Part shown: piece by piece, positions 20,265 to 29,662 of the stretch
Numbering within the stretch: position 1 is the stretch's first letter
Layout: every line of letters starts with the position of its first letter
From: Exobasidium rhododendri
Lineage: Eukaryota; Basidiomycota; Exobasidiomycetes; Exobasidiales; Exobasidiaceae
Assembly: GCA_026210745.1 (NCBI GenBank)
Contig: CP110630.1
Span: 434,001 to 498,000 of the forward strand
Length of the DNA: 64,000 nt
Direction: 5' to 3'
Program-made: the position numbers and the translations under genes
The notes under the pieces: generated by a model
Seen by the model: only the letters and a program-made list of their open reading frames with translations
What the model was told of the DNA's origin: nothing
The model's database searches: none

Positions 20265-22028
20265 ATGACATCGCGAAAGGCTTGGCTGGTGGTGAGCATC
20301 GTCCATGTCTGCGTTCTGAGTCTGGCTTTGGCGACCCCGATGGATGGTGAGGATTGGAATCATGGGAGCATGGGTGATCTCGGTAGGATCAATACTGGAC
20401 GATCTCGATCTCGTCAATCGAGCCTAACAGGAGCACGTACCTCTCGACCTGATCGACGGTATCATCGAGACAATGACGGATCTCACACCTCTAGATCTGC
20501 TGGTCGCTACGATACAATCGGAGAAGGTAATGTCAATGATGTGGAGCACATCAACCCCCATCGTCAGCGTACAAGATCCTTTAATCGGACTTCTCAAGTC
20601 TATAGTGAAAATGCCGCACACGTAGGAGACTCCCATGTACCCCCGATGTCTTCTTTTAGTGATCAAACGTATGGACAGAGTGATGGTAGCGAGGCTGGAG
20701 GCAGCAGCTATCACACGGGCCAAGGAAGTGGATCATCTCATCCAGCAGGCTCATACGACTATCAAGGGGCTCACTACTCCTCGGCCAATCCAAGCTTTCA
20801 CGGTGAATTCGGCGATCCAGGCATTCCCTCCCTACTCGACAATATGGGTAGTCAAACACACCCTTGGTACACACCTTATGACGACTCACAATATAAAAAT
20901 ACGGGACATGAGAACAGATGGCAGTATCAACAACCTACGATGATTTACAGTGAGACAATGCAAGCATTGAATTTGGCAGCGCCATCTCCTACGCATCAAC
21001 AGACCTACAGTGACAGCTTTTCGCCATTGGAGAGCACACCTGTGGACTACAGCCTGCTAGGGCAATTTACGTCGGACTTTGCTCCTCCTCAACGAGCTTC
21101 ACCTCCACCTCCTTACGACGGAGACAGCTCGACAGCACCATTGCGACAAAACGCAGATCAGCATGCTCCTTCGTATTCTGCTTCTCTGCCAACAGCCTCG
21201 TCTACTCATACAGACGATGCGGCACGAGCTTCTCCACCCCCAGAAGGACTGCACAACATCCCTCCTTCTTCAGAGTATCTACTCCAAATCGATCCCAACT
21301 TTGAAGTTCCCGACGACGGTGGCTACATCACGTCGCACCTGTCAGACAGGCAGAAGCTGGTGATGTACGACCGCATTGCACAGGTAAGACCATTTGGCCA
21401 CAGCACAATCGTGTACAATATGCAAAACTACCTGACCGTTCCTATAGCAAGAGCGCTTCTCAGTTACGATCAAAGAGAGAATGATGGAGCCGCCCAGATG
21501 TTTCTACCTTGTCGTGAAGCGAGACATAATGAAGCCGGCGATGGCTTCGGAACGTGGATGTATCGGCTCGACAATGTCAAGAGAAGGGAGGTCGTCAGAA
21601 GAGTGTCGATTGCCACACTGCAGAACGTCGACAAGCTTCGCGATCTGTTCCTGAAGTCTAATATGAAGCCCACCGTAGCACAAAAGATACTGCAGGCGAG
21701 ATACTTGGAGGAAGTGCAAAGTATCGCCGAGGAGGAAGACTTGATCCTGCCTCCTGGAGATGAAGATGCAGCGGAAGACAAGAAGAACGTTCGGATGCCG
21801 TGGAAGAAGGGTCTCACTACACTACAGCGCTCTGCCCTACATCAGAGAATAGACGGACATTTTACTATCGAGTGGAAGAAGCTCTACAGGCTACTGGGCA
21901 AGAATAGAGTGCCGCCTGGATACGGACTCATGCTACTGCACGCCGGCGACGCAAAATTTGCAATGATGGTGGATGAGCTTCAGTCTCGCGCAAAGTCCTT
22001 ACAGATCACAACATTTGATGAACTGTGA
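20265..22028 (+). CDS. Gene 11: secreted three-module family protein (candidate effector)
   Basis: 587 aa. The signal peptide ends after A-L-A, leaving T-P-M-D-G-E-D as the mature start, the shortest version of the P-M-D motif. I-N-T-G-R-S-R-S-R precedes the first T-S-R (59-61); the second is at 75-77. F-G-D-P-G-I-P-S-L-L-D is at 182-192 and T-M-Q-A-L-N-L at 231-237. The linker to the domain is Ser/Pro-rich with a P-P-P-P-Y. The boundary is P-P-S-S-E-Y. M1 is about 355-414, M2 430-494 and M3 512-573. M2 is W-M-Y-R-L-D-N-V-K-R-R, lacking the common T-G and Gln. M3 ends G-Y-G-L-M-L-L. Confidence 0.93.
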   Translation: MTSRKAWLVVSIVHVCVLSLALATPMDGEDWNHGSMGDLGRINTGRSRSRQSSLTGARTSRPDRRYHRDNDGSHTSRSAGRYDTIGEGNVNDVEHINPHRQRTRSFNRTSQVYSENAAHVGDSHVPPMSSFSDQTYGQSDGSEAGGSSYHTGQGSGSSHPAGSYDYQGAHYSSANPSFHGEFGDPGIPSLLDNMGSQTHPWYTPYDDSQYKNTGHENRWQYQQPTMIYSETMQALNLAAPSPTHQQTYSDSFSPLESTPVDYSLLGQFTSDFAPPQRASPPPPYDGDSSTAPLRQNADQHAPSYSASLPTASSTHTDDAARASPPPEGLHNIPPSSEYLLQIDPNFEVPDDGGYITSHLSDRQKLVMYDRIAQVRPFGHSTIVYNMQNYLTVPIARALLSYDQRENDGAAQMFLPCREARHNEAGDGFGTWMYRLDNVKRREVVRRVSIATLQNVDKLRDLFLKSNMKPTVAQKILQARYLEEVQSIAEEEDLILPPGDEDAAEDKKNVRMPWKKGLTTLQRSALHQRIDGHFTIEWKKLYRLLGKNRVPPGYGLMLLHAGDAKFAMMVDELQSRAKSLQITTFDEL

Positions 22029-22294
22029 GTGCAAGCTTGCTATCCTGTCTTCTTATCGTTCCCAAAACGGAGACGGACTACAAGCCGTGCAGACTGTTCG
22101 TGACAACATGATGTAAACACAATGAGCTCAATGGGCGTTTTTTCATATTTACTGACTTTCATGTCGTCCTGCGTCGGCGGAATGAGCAGGGATAAAGAGA
22201 GCTCCTGCCGGACGTTGTGTGTACTAGACTTCATGAGAGGTTCGCCTATCTACGTCCTCCTTACTTAGTCCTGCTTCATATACGTCGTTTCGAC

Positions 22295-23977
22295 ATGGTG
22301 GCTCTATGCTCGAAATATTTGCCTTCTCCATGGTTGGCCTGGCTTTGTTGTCTAAGCCTCGTACTGGGTGCGCCTTCTCCCATGAACAGTGACAGAGATG
22401 ACCCATTCAACATTCCAAACATCAACGTTGGGCGCTCTAGGTCACTTCAGGCAGGTGGATCGGGTTCTCGCTCCGTTCGAGCACCTCGCTCTACTCGTCA
22501 AGCACACGACCTGGCTCCTCCTTCCACATCTCGGCTCGGTCCGCAGTACCACACGTCGCACACGAATCCTGGCCAAGGAACGTCCTCTCGCTCAGGTGGG
22601 GTGGGACCTAGACAAGCGCAACGTACAAGAGAACAAAGTAGCCGTGAAATGTATCCCCACCTTTCTTCCCACGCCTTCTATCCCGGCGGCGAAATACCGT
22701 CTCATCTCGCGAATCAAGGCAGCGGACTAGGGTACTCTGGGAGCTCTTCCGTTGACTTCTACAGCGACACACACAACCTCAATCAGTACAACATCTACGG
22801 CTCTTCCATGGGGAACTACCACAGCAGCAACTACAGTCTTCCATACCCACAGTATTCCAGTGGCGATAGTGTGCCATTCGGACAGCCAGACGTCCCACCC
22901 TTGCTCGACGACTATCAACACGGCGGCTCGCAGGCCGGCAACATCTTCCAGCAGCCGGAGCAAGACGCAAGTGGAAGCTACAACTATCCATATGCGTCCC
23001 TCGGCCAGTACAATCCTGAGCAAGTCACCTTTCCACAACAAGGTGTAGGCTACAGCGCCGCCATTCACCCTTCATATCAGTACCACTATCAAGGTCAGAG
23101 GCCTCCTGATGAATATCAGCTTGGTCATGCCTACATCGACAAAGTAGCGCCCAACATGCCGTCATTCCCTCACTCTAGTCAGTCCCACGAAGATATACCT
23201 CCGCCAATCATTGAACAGACCCCCATCCCACCCCCTCACCCCTACGAATACACGCTGCAGCTTGATCCTGCCTATCTTTTGCCAGAAGATGACATCGCGG
23301 GTTCTTTATACCTGGAACTGCCCAACGACCACAGATCAGTGATCACCGACCGAGTGGCCCAGACGAGACCGTTCCACTCGACGTACATCACACACTACCT
23401 TGCAGTAAGGCTGACCGCTCGAGATGCAAGGGACATCCTTAGTGATGATGTAGATCAGAGCGACCATGCTGCACTCTTGACATTTCCAGATCCAGTACCT
23501 AAATCAGACAACGTCCCTGCACATGTCACATGGATGTCCGGCCTGGAGAACTGGCAGAAGAGGGAGGTGATACGCAGACTGGTGGAGATAACACTGCAAG
23601 GCGCAGAGAAGATTCGTGATTGGCTACTCACACAGAAGATACAACCATTCGTCTCTCGAGCGATACTGAATGCGAAATACGAAGAGGAGGTCCGACAAAT
23701 CGTCGACGAGTACGATCTCATCGTACCACCTGAAGTGGCCAGAAACACAAAGCAGCACCCGTGGCAAAGAGGTATGAGCGCACTACAGAAGGCGGCGCTG
23801 CGTCAACGGATGATGCGATGGGGCTGTCCAACGCCAAACTCCTGCTATAACTTGTTGAACAAGCCAAAAGTGCCGGAAAAGTACGGGACGCTCATGCTCA
23901 GAGCCAACGAAGAGGACTTCCGCCTCATCATGGATACGCTCAAGAGTCCGTCGAAGGTGCGATTGCCGTTCTCGTAA
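22295..23977 (+). CDS. Gene 12: secreted three-module family protein (candidate effector)
   Basis: 560 aa from the ATG at 22295; 26 further codons upstream begin with GTG. The mature start is A-P-S-P-M-N-S-D. I-N-V-G-R-S-R-S is followed by S-G-S-R-S-V-R and a T-S-R (about 78-80), with the A-P-P-S-T-S-R context shared with gene 5. F-G-Q-P-D-V-P-P-L-L-D is at 195-205 inside a Tyr/Ser/Gly-rich region. The boundary is P-H-P-Y-E-Y. M1 is about 339-398, M2 413-475 (W-M-S-G-L-E-N-W-Q-K-R-E) and M3 489-551 (P-W-Q-R-G-M-S, Cys-Tyr-Asn-Leu-Leu, K-Y-G-T-L-M-L). It is the last gene of clear + arm type. Confidence 0.93.
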   Translation: MVALCSKYLPSPWLAWLCCLSLVLGAPSPMNSDRDDPFNIPNINVGRSRSLQAGGSGSRSVRAPRSTRQAHDLAPPSTSRLGPQYHTSHTNPGQGTSSRSGGVGPRQAQRTREQSSREMYPHLSSHAFYPGGEIPSHLANQGSGLGYSGSSSVDFYSDTHNLNQYNIYGSSMGNYHSSNYSLPYPQYSSGDSVPFGQPDVPPLLDDYQHGGSQAGNIFQQPEQDASGSYNYPYASLGQYNPEQVTFPQQGVGYSAAIHPSYQYHYQGQRPPDEYQLGHAYIDKVAPNMPSFPHSSQSHEDIPPPIIEQTPIPPPHPYEYTLQLDPAYLLPEDDIAGSLYLELPNDHRSVITDRVAQTRPFHSTYITHYLAVRLTARDARDILSDDVDQSDHAALLTFPDPVPKSDNVPAHVTWMSGLENWQKREVIRRLVEITLQGAEKIRDWLLTQKIQPFVSRAILNAKYEEEVRQIVDEYDLIVPPEVARNTKQHPWQRGMSALQKAALRQRMMRWGCPTPNSCYNLLNKPKVPEKYGTLMLRANEEDFRLIMDTLKSPSKVRLPFS

Positions 23978-24278
23978 GGAAAGGTGATTGGCCACAAGAA
24001 AGAGAGGCGTCGTATAGTCCTCGGTAGTCCGTATGAGAGGAGTCGTGTAGCATCTGTCTCCTTTTGTGTCGCTAACCCTCGGTCCATGAAGATGGGCGTA
24101 CTTGCCAAGAAAGGCTGAGAGGCTGTGTAAATCAAAAAGTTTGATCAATTGATGACACATACTTTTTTCACTTACGACGTGCAATCGTCCTAGACCTTGC
24201 AAGTACATTAAGGGAAGGGAGCTATGGGATGTGGAAGTTGTCTGCGAGATTATCGTCTATAATATTATACCTTGCAAG
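23978..24278. other. Intergenic spacer, genes 12-13
   Basis: A TATAAT at 24258-24263 is only 16 bp from the gene 13 ATG, too close for a TATA role. This short gap is where the protein type changes from + arm to - arm style. Confidence 0.45.
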
Positions 24279-25799
24279 ATGAGGATCGTGTCGGTGATCG
24301 TCGTGCTAGGTGTCTTTCTTCGCTCTCATGCCCTACCGTCGCCGTCACCAGCTCCAATGGACGCTCGAGAGGGCAGTCGACATAACAGCAGAGGCTCACC
24401 TCGGCACAGTACATCAATGACATCCTGGCAGGCCGATAGCTCTTCTCGCGATAATAGTAATGCTCGCAACACCCTAGACTCACCACTATGGCTTCAGAAT
24501 ATGGCCCCATTGATGGAGGAGTCACCTTCTACAAGCTTACACGGACAGACTGACTGGTACAATGAGCACGATTACTTTACATACCAAGGGGAGGCAGCGA
24601 GTGACCAACGTCAGCAAAGTCATCATCAGGGGGCCGGCAGCAACATAGCCCAGCAACTACCTCATGAAGATGGAAGCAGAGGAGGATATGCATCTGCACA
24701 CGACCAGCCTCTTTACAACAATTTTGATCTTTACAGCGCACCTGCGCACTACAACGCTCCTTATTACCCCCATCATGAGTACATGGTTGGTAGCTATCCT
24801 GCCCATGATGTCGAGATGCCGCTTCAAGGATTCACCAGGTCACACGAATCTGTCGCTGGACACCACGTGGCATCGCCTCACCTCTATCACAGCGACACAT
24901 ACCAACACACTGGAACTCCACGCCAACCTGGGAACCCGCAAAGAAATCCTTCCAGCCCCATCATGCAGCATGTCCCGATACAAGCACATACTACCCACTT
25001 CAACTTTCCATTTCTCTACGATGGTAGAAGTGCCTCTTCTTCGTCAGCAAATCATCAGCAACAAAACGCAGAACAGGACCGACCGCACACCAGACAATGG
25101 GAATACACCTATCCTGTTGCCTTTGAGCGCACCGACTGCGATGACAACGAGCTGGCCTGGCCCGTACTTACAAGAGAACAGCAGGCGTACATTCTTGACC
25201 GTGTACATCAAATCAGGCCTCGGAAAGCAGCGTACATCCGAGATCGACTGATCGACATCGTGCCAGTCTACCTAGCAAGGTATATTCTCAACACTCGAAA
25301 CGAGGAAAGGTCCGTCGATGCAGCGATTGAGGACCTCTTCAAGACGCAGGAAAGAAAAGTGAGAAGGACGCAAACGTGGATGACAAATTTGACAAACGAG
25401 GAAAGGAAAGCCGTGATTGCAAATCTGGCGGAGAAGATCCTACAGGAACCTGAAGGCCTTCGAAATCAATTCTTGGATCAAAAGATTACGAGCAGCGAGG
25501 CTCTTCAATTGATTGGCGCGGACGAGGCCTTCTGTTGTGAGTGGTCGAGAAGGCACGGAATAGTCCTCCGCGATCAGGATAACCACCTTCCTTGGCGATG
25601 GGGCACGAGCAACTTGCAGAGAAAGGCACTCTTGCTTCGATTCGTCCTGATAAGCGGAACAAACGAGAAGACGGCGTACGACTACCTGCGAGGCAAGAAA
25701 ATACCTCCAGGCTACGGTCTGAAGCTACTGAGGGCCAATGACGAGAAGTTCAAGAGGATGGTCAGTAGCATGGTGGGGTCAAAGCAGCTTATAGAGTGA
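24279..25799 (+). CDS. Gene 13: secreted three-module family protein, minus-arm type on + strand
   Basis: 506 aa from the ATG at 24279, which gives a compact signal peptide; the upstream frame starts with GTG. The mature start is P-S-P-S-P-A-P-M-D. It carries P-L-W-L-Q-N-M-A-P-L-M-E (69-80), the acidic Leu motif of the - arm, and lacks T-S-R pairs. The boundary is Q-W-E-Y-T-Y-P-V, again - arm style. M1 (about 293-354) has W-P-V-L-T-R-E-Q-Q and I-R-P-R-K. M2 is 367-429 (W-M-T-N-L-T-N-E-E-R-K) with Cys-Cys near its end, and M3 is 439-500 (P-W-R-W-G-T-S, G-Y-G-L-K-L-L). With gene 14 it forms a sub-pair sharing R-I/V-H-Q/R-I-R-P-R-K in M1. Confidence 0.93.
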   Translation: MRIVSVIVVLGVFLRSHALPSPSPAPMDAREGSRHNSRGSPRHSTSMTSWQADSSSRDNSNARNTLDSPLWLQNMAPLMEESPSTSLHGQTDWYNEHDYFTYQGEAASDQRQQSHHQGAGSNIAQQLPHEDGSRGGYASAHDQPLYNNFDLYSAPAHYNAPYYPHHEYMVGSYPAHDVEMPLQGFTRSHESVAGHHVASPHLYHSDTYQHTGTPRQPGNPQRNPSSPIMQHVPIQAHTTHFNFPFLYDGRSASSSSANHQQQNAEQDRPHTRQWEYTYPVAFERTDCDDNELAWPVLTREQQAYILDRVHQIRPRKAAYIRDRLIDIVPVYLARYILNTRNEERSVDAAIEDLFKTQERKVRRTQTWMTNLTNEERKAVIANLAEKILQEPEGLRNQFLDQKITSSEALQLIGADEAFCCEWSRRHGIVLRDQDNHLPWRWGTSNLQRKALLLRFVLISGTNEKTAYDYLRGKKIPPGYGLKLLRANDEKFKRMVSSMVGSKQLIE

Positions 25800-26713
25800 G
25801 GCGGATCACTACCAGTAAGATGTGTCCAGTACTGCAGGCTCGCTGGCACATCCGTGAAAGCCTCCGATAGGGGTCACGTTGCAGTAGGAGTAGGAACACG
25901 ATGAAATGTGGTAATCGGCCCTGAATCTGTCTATCGGCCGATACACTAAGTAGGCATTCCTACGCCCGCACAGCATTACTACGCCATGGCACAGCCATAA
26001 AACAGACGAAAGGTATATAGTCAGAATGCCGTCAGATCAATGTAACGTAGATCCATCTATCCATACGTCGAATATGATATCATTCCATGGTGAAAAATGA
26101 TAAGAAAGGCTAGTAGCATAAATAGTGAACCAAATAGCGTATAAAGAAACCATGGCCATCGATACATATGCTACTTCCGCAGCCACTGTACCAGAGACAA
26201 TGGAACGTCGCGTGGTCCGAAGGGACACGCGGGTCAGATCTCACATGAAACGCAGTTCTCTTTCCCGTCTTGCTTCTCTCGGCCGCGGCATATGCAAACA
26301 CGCGGATTAGACTCCTATTTACGCGCGATAGAGGTGCCGCGTGGCCTTTCTAATTGTCTGTCCTTAGCCACCGGTTCTTATGGCCATTGAATATCCTTCT
26401 GCGTTTCACCCCATCCCTTCGCTGTCATAAACTCGCTACACAATCATGTACCTTCGGTTGCTTTCTCAGCAGCGAAATACAATTGCACAGCAAGGAGCAT
26501 CTTCGGCCCAGCAGGACCTACTCTAAGAATGGGCGCAGTCAGCGTCGACACGTCAGGCTGTGCAGGAATGTGTCGAATCGCCCCTAAAGACTTGTCTTGC
26601 TCATCCCTACATGCGGTGCTTCTTTGTGGACCGTCAAGTCTATCCTTGTTGATGTGGTACTTAAGGAACCGCTCCAGACGCCTTGGATGTCTATATACCC
26701 TCCCACGTCGATC
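25800..26713. other. Longest intergenic gap, genes 13-14
   Basis: About 0.9 kb with no frame resembling the family and no repeat or RNA gene that I can recognise. A TATATA at 26693-26698 lies just before the gene 14 ATG. Confidence 0.5.
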
Positions 26714-28189
26714 ATGACACTCTTGCCTGAGATGATAGTGTCACTGCTACTCGTTGTCTCGAGCGGCGTAGCATTGGTGTTCGCTGCACCAACACCGATG
26801 TTTCATAATGAGAATCAGCACGTGAGCACCAGTCCCTACCAGAACAGCATTGAACTGCAACATCAACAAGGCCAGTGGAGTGGATTTCCTCCAGGCTCGT
26901 CGATGGTCAATAACCTACCGCGAACGGAAGGATTCAATCAAAATCAGTATGAAGGTGGTCAAGGAAGTCGCCATCACTTCGAAACGTTCCAGCCGGGACA
27001 ATCGAGTGCTAATTCCATCCCGCACCTAGTGTCCTTTGATGGGTATCCAGTGCAGGTGTCCAATCACAATCACAATGACAACCTCTTCTCCTACGCCAAT
27101 GCCTACGAACCGCAGGGCCAATATGGCTCTCCTATCCGCAGTCCTATTCATCCTCCCTCCTTTACATACGACTACGAAAGTAACCACCACAACCTGCTCA
27201 GTAGCGACGTTTATCCGTGGACTGATTCACACAAGAGTCACGACGTGGCCCCTAATCAACACTACGATCTGGGCGACTTTGATCAGGCGATGCATGCAAT
27301 CGATCTCGCCTCTTCTAGTCAGCCCATCGCCACTCAGCATCCCAAAAAGCATCGATCTAGAAGGGCTCATCGCAAGGATGCAGAACTCTCCGCGCCTTCC
27401 GAGTCTGTTGCACCCAAGTCGAGTACTCAATCGACATTGCAACACGTCAACACACACCGAGGCAACCCGTACAGTGTCCGCAGTCATCGACGCTGGGAGT
27501 ACACTCTGCCGATCAAGAGTGACTTTCCCTTCACATCGCTCGACGACATTGTCTGGCCATACCTGTCCATCGACCAGAAGCAATACATTCTTCAGCGAAT
27601 ACATCGGATCAGGCCGCGGAAGTTGGGCTACCTTCGACATATCTTAGCGGAGACGTTGCGCGTACAGGCGGCACGAGACCTGCTCAGCCCGATTGGCGTC
27701 GTGGCGGATGATGCGGTAGAGAAGCTCTTTCCTACGCCCAGAGCAAGAAAAGAAGTTGTCAAGACCTGGATGTCAGATCTGTCCGACTGGAAGAGGATAG
27801 AGGTGATTGACAACATGGCAGCAGCCACGATGCAAGAAGCAGGAAAGTTGCGGGACCTTTTCCTCAATAAGAACGTCACGCCTGCGCTGGCACTCGAGAT
27901 ACTGCACGCTTCTGAAGAGGAATGTCGCCGTATTGCAGAGGAAAAAGGGCTCTTCGTCGACGACAAAGAGACTGCACTACCATGGCAGAAGGGCACGAAT
28001 AAGCTTCAAAGGGCAGCGTTACTACACCGAATGAAAGCGAATGGCACCGAAAAGGGCGTGGCGTATCACCTACTGGATAAGAATCACATCCCCCCCGGCT
28101 ACGGATTGAGGCTGCTGCGGGTAGGTGACGACGACTTTCGCGATATGGTCGAGAGCATGAGGGGATCAGCGAAGTTTCTCATCCTCTAA
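26714..28189 (+). CDS. Gene 14: secreted three-module family protein with basic cluster
   Basis: 491 aa from the ATG at 26714. An ATG at 26732 gives an equally good signal peptide and lies 34 bp after a TATATA, so it may be the true start. The mature start is A-P-T-P-M-F-H-N. A-M-H-A-I-D-L is at about 192-198, followed by a basic cluster K-K-H-R-S-R-R-A-H-R-K (211-221) that resembles a nuclear localisation signal. The boundary is R-W-E-Y-T-L-P-I. M1 is about 281-339, M2 352-413 (W-M-S-D-L, with E-C-R-R-I-A) and M3 423-483 (P-W-Q-K-G-T, G-Y-G-L-R-L-L). Its stop is 42 bp from that of gene 15 on the other strand. Confidence 0.92.
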   Translation: MTLLPEMIVSLLLVVSSGVALVFAAPTPMFHNENQHVSTSPYQNSIELQHQQGQWSGFPPGSSMVNNLPRTEGFNQNQYEGGQGSRHHFETFQPGQSSANSIPHLVSFDGYPVQVSNHNHNDNLFSYANAYEPQGQYGSPIRSPIHPPSFTYDYESNHHNLLSSDVYPWTDSHKSHDVAPNQHYDLGDFDQAMHAIDLASSSQPIATQHPKKHRSRRAHRKDAELSAPSESVAPKSSTQSTLQHVNTHRGNPYSVRSHRRWEYTLPIKSDFPFTSLDDIVWPYLSIDQKQYILQRIHRIRPRKLGYLRHILAETLRVQAARDLLSPIGVVADDAVEKLFPTPRARKEVVKTWMSDLSDWKRIEVIDNMAAATMQEAGKLRDLFLNKNVTPALALEILHASEEECRRIAEEKGLFVDDKETALPWQKGTNKLQRAALLHRMKANGTEKGVAYHLLDKNHIPPGYGLRLLRVGDDDFRDMVESMRGSAKFLIL

Positions 28190-28231
28190 TCCTCCTCCTC
28201 TAATTCTCCTCCTCGGATAATGGACGATGCC
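28190..28231. other. 42-bp convergent junction, genes 14 and 15
   Basis: The two stop codons face each other across 42 bp of mostly TCC/CTC repeats. There is no room for separate 3' untranslated regions, so the transcripts must overlap. Confidence 0.8.
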
Positions 28232-29662
28232 TCACACCGGCCTGCCCTCTATTAGCGCGTCTACGATGTACTTTACTCCTTGGTCGGTGGCCGTGAGGAT
28301 GCGTGTGCCTAATGAAGTGTGGACGAAGGAGCCTCTCAAAAGCGTCAGACATTGGTCCACGCTCAGCAAGGGCACTACCTCTGTCACCCGATGGACGGCG
28401 CGCTTCACTTGATCTTCTCTCATGTGCCTCATCCACGGCCAGTTCTCGATGACTTTCGAGCATCCCCTTGCGTCTCCGTTCTTCTTTACCCGCTTCGTGC
28501 TCGGTCTGTCCAACCCCATCATGCGCACAAACTTCTGCACTTCCTCCTGCGTACGAGCCTCGAGGATCTGCATGGCTGTTCCTTTAGTCAGCTGGAAGTT
28601 AAGAAAGTAGTTTCGAACATGCTCTGGGTCTTTCTTGGACGCCTCTGCTATCTTGTCCACCACGATGATCGTCTGTGTGATCGTCATGTCGTCCATCCAC
28701 TCGGGCTCAGCAACGCGTTTGTAGTGTATCTTTTCACCCGGCGGGAACAGCTCCAGCTTGACCTTCTTGATCATCTCCCTGCTCTCACTAAAGACAGCCT
28801 CCTTCATGGCATGCGTGAACTTGATTCGGCAGTACTTGGCGAGCGACTCCTTCATGAGACCGGTGTGAAGATGCAGGAGATCGAGCAGGTGTGTCTTTTC
28901 GCCGTTGCTGTATTCGTACCAGGTGCTTTTCGAGAGTCCTGCCTTCTTCTTCCGTTGGCCCACGATACGACGGGAGGTGTCCATCTTGACGGGAGACCTC
29001 TCCAGACTGTGTGAGGTACCAGCCGTCGAGACGTTACTGCAAGTAAGATCAGTGTGGCTCTCGGGCTGTATCTGTGCAGTGCTCGTCTCGAACTTCACTT
29101 CGCCTTGCTGCGGATGTGTGACGAAGTGCCGCATGTAATCGTCGGCAAAGGAAGAGTGGTAGCTGGACAGTAGGTCTCCGTGCGTCCCCCGATAGAACGT
29201 CGAAGGGAAGGTATGATGATGCGCGTGTTGATGAATATACTCGCTCTGCTGATCGTGATGGACGGAGAGGAGGTCAAATTGATGCGGAAGAGGCGTACCA
29301 AAGTGATCGGCCTGAGTAGGATCATGAGGAGGCATGGGATAGCCCCAACGGCTCTGATTTTGTTCAAAGGAGAGATTGGATTGCTCCACCGGATAGAAGC
29401 TGCGGGAGAAGGGGTCTACCAATTGACTGCTGGCTTGTCCTGCTTCAAGTGTGGGATTTACACCGTGATTATGACTAGTCCCGTAGTCGACATGAGCAGA
29501 GAAATGAGCTCCTTGGTGGGTGGGTTGTTTGTCAGGCGGGAAACTGTGACGAGGATTTTGATACCCTCCGTCCATCGGAACAGGGTGTGGCGAGGCTAGT
29601 CCTGTTTTGTAGAAACATAGCAATGTAGCCAGAAGCCAGGACAGTGAAGCACGGAACATCAT
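28232..29662 (-). CDS. Gene 15: highly diverged secreted family member
   Basis: 476 aa from an ATG. The signal peptide is about residues 1-23 and the mature start S-P-H-P-V-P-M-D-G-G is typical. The low-complexity region is His/Ser/Phe-rich; Q-R-K-K-K-A lies near 236-241. The boundary is W-Y-E-Y. The three-module layout is visible but eroded. M1 (about 250-308) has lost D-Q-R, M2 (321-383) reads W-M-D-D-M-T-I-T-Q-T and lacks Q-R-R, and M3 (408-471) has W-P-W-M-R-H-M-R-E-D-Q-V-K-R and no G-Y-G-L. The frame is intact, so this looks like functional divergence rather than decay. It is the first gene of opposite orientation. Confidence 0.88.
   Translation of the reverse strand: MMFRASLSWLLATLLCFYKTGLASPHPVPMDGGYQNPRHSFPPDKQPTHQGAHFSAHVDYGTSHNHGVNPTLEAGQASSQLVDPFSRSFYPVEQSNLSFEQNQSRWGYPMPPHDPTQADHFGTPLPHQFDLLSVHHDQQSEYIHQHAHHHTFPSTFYRGTHGDLLSSYHSSFADDYMRHFVTHPQQGEVKFETSTAQIQPESHTDLTCSNVSTAGTSHSLERSPVKMDTSRRIVGQRKKKAGLSKSTWYEYSNGEKTHLLDLLHLHTGLMKESLAKYCRIKFTHAMKEAVFSESREMIKKVKLELFPPGEKIHYKRVAEPEWMDDMTITQTIIVVDKIAEASKKDPEHVRNYFLNFQLTKGTAMQILEARTQEEVQKFVRMMGLDRPSTKRVKKNGDARGCSKVIENWPWMRHMREDQVKRAVHRVTEVVPLLSVDQCLTLLRGSFVHTSLGTRILTATDQGVKYIVDALIEGRPV

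Noticed and set aside
25800-26713. Decayed family member in the longest gap
   Set aside because: None of the six frames shows W-M-T-G-L, Q-R-R, G-Y-G-L or a signal peptide.
28319-29014. 231-codon + strand frame opposite gene 15
   Set aside because: Antisense to the conserved domain with no independent support.
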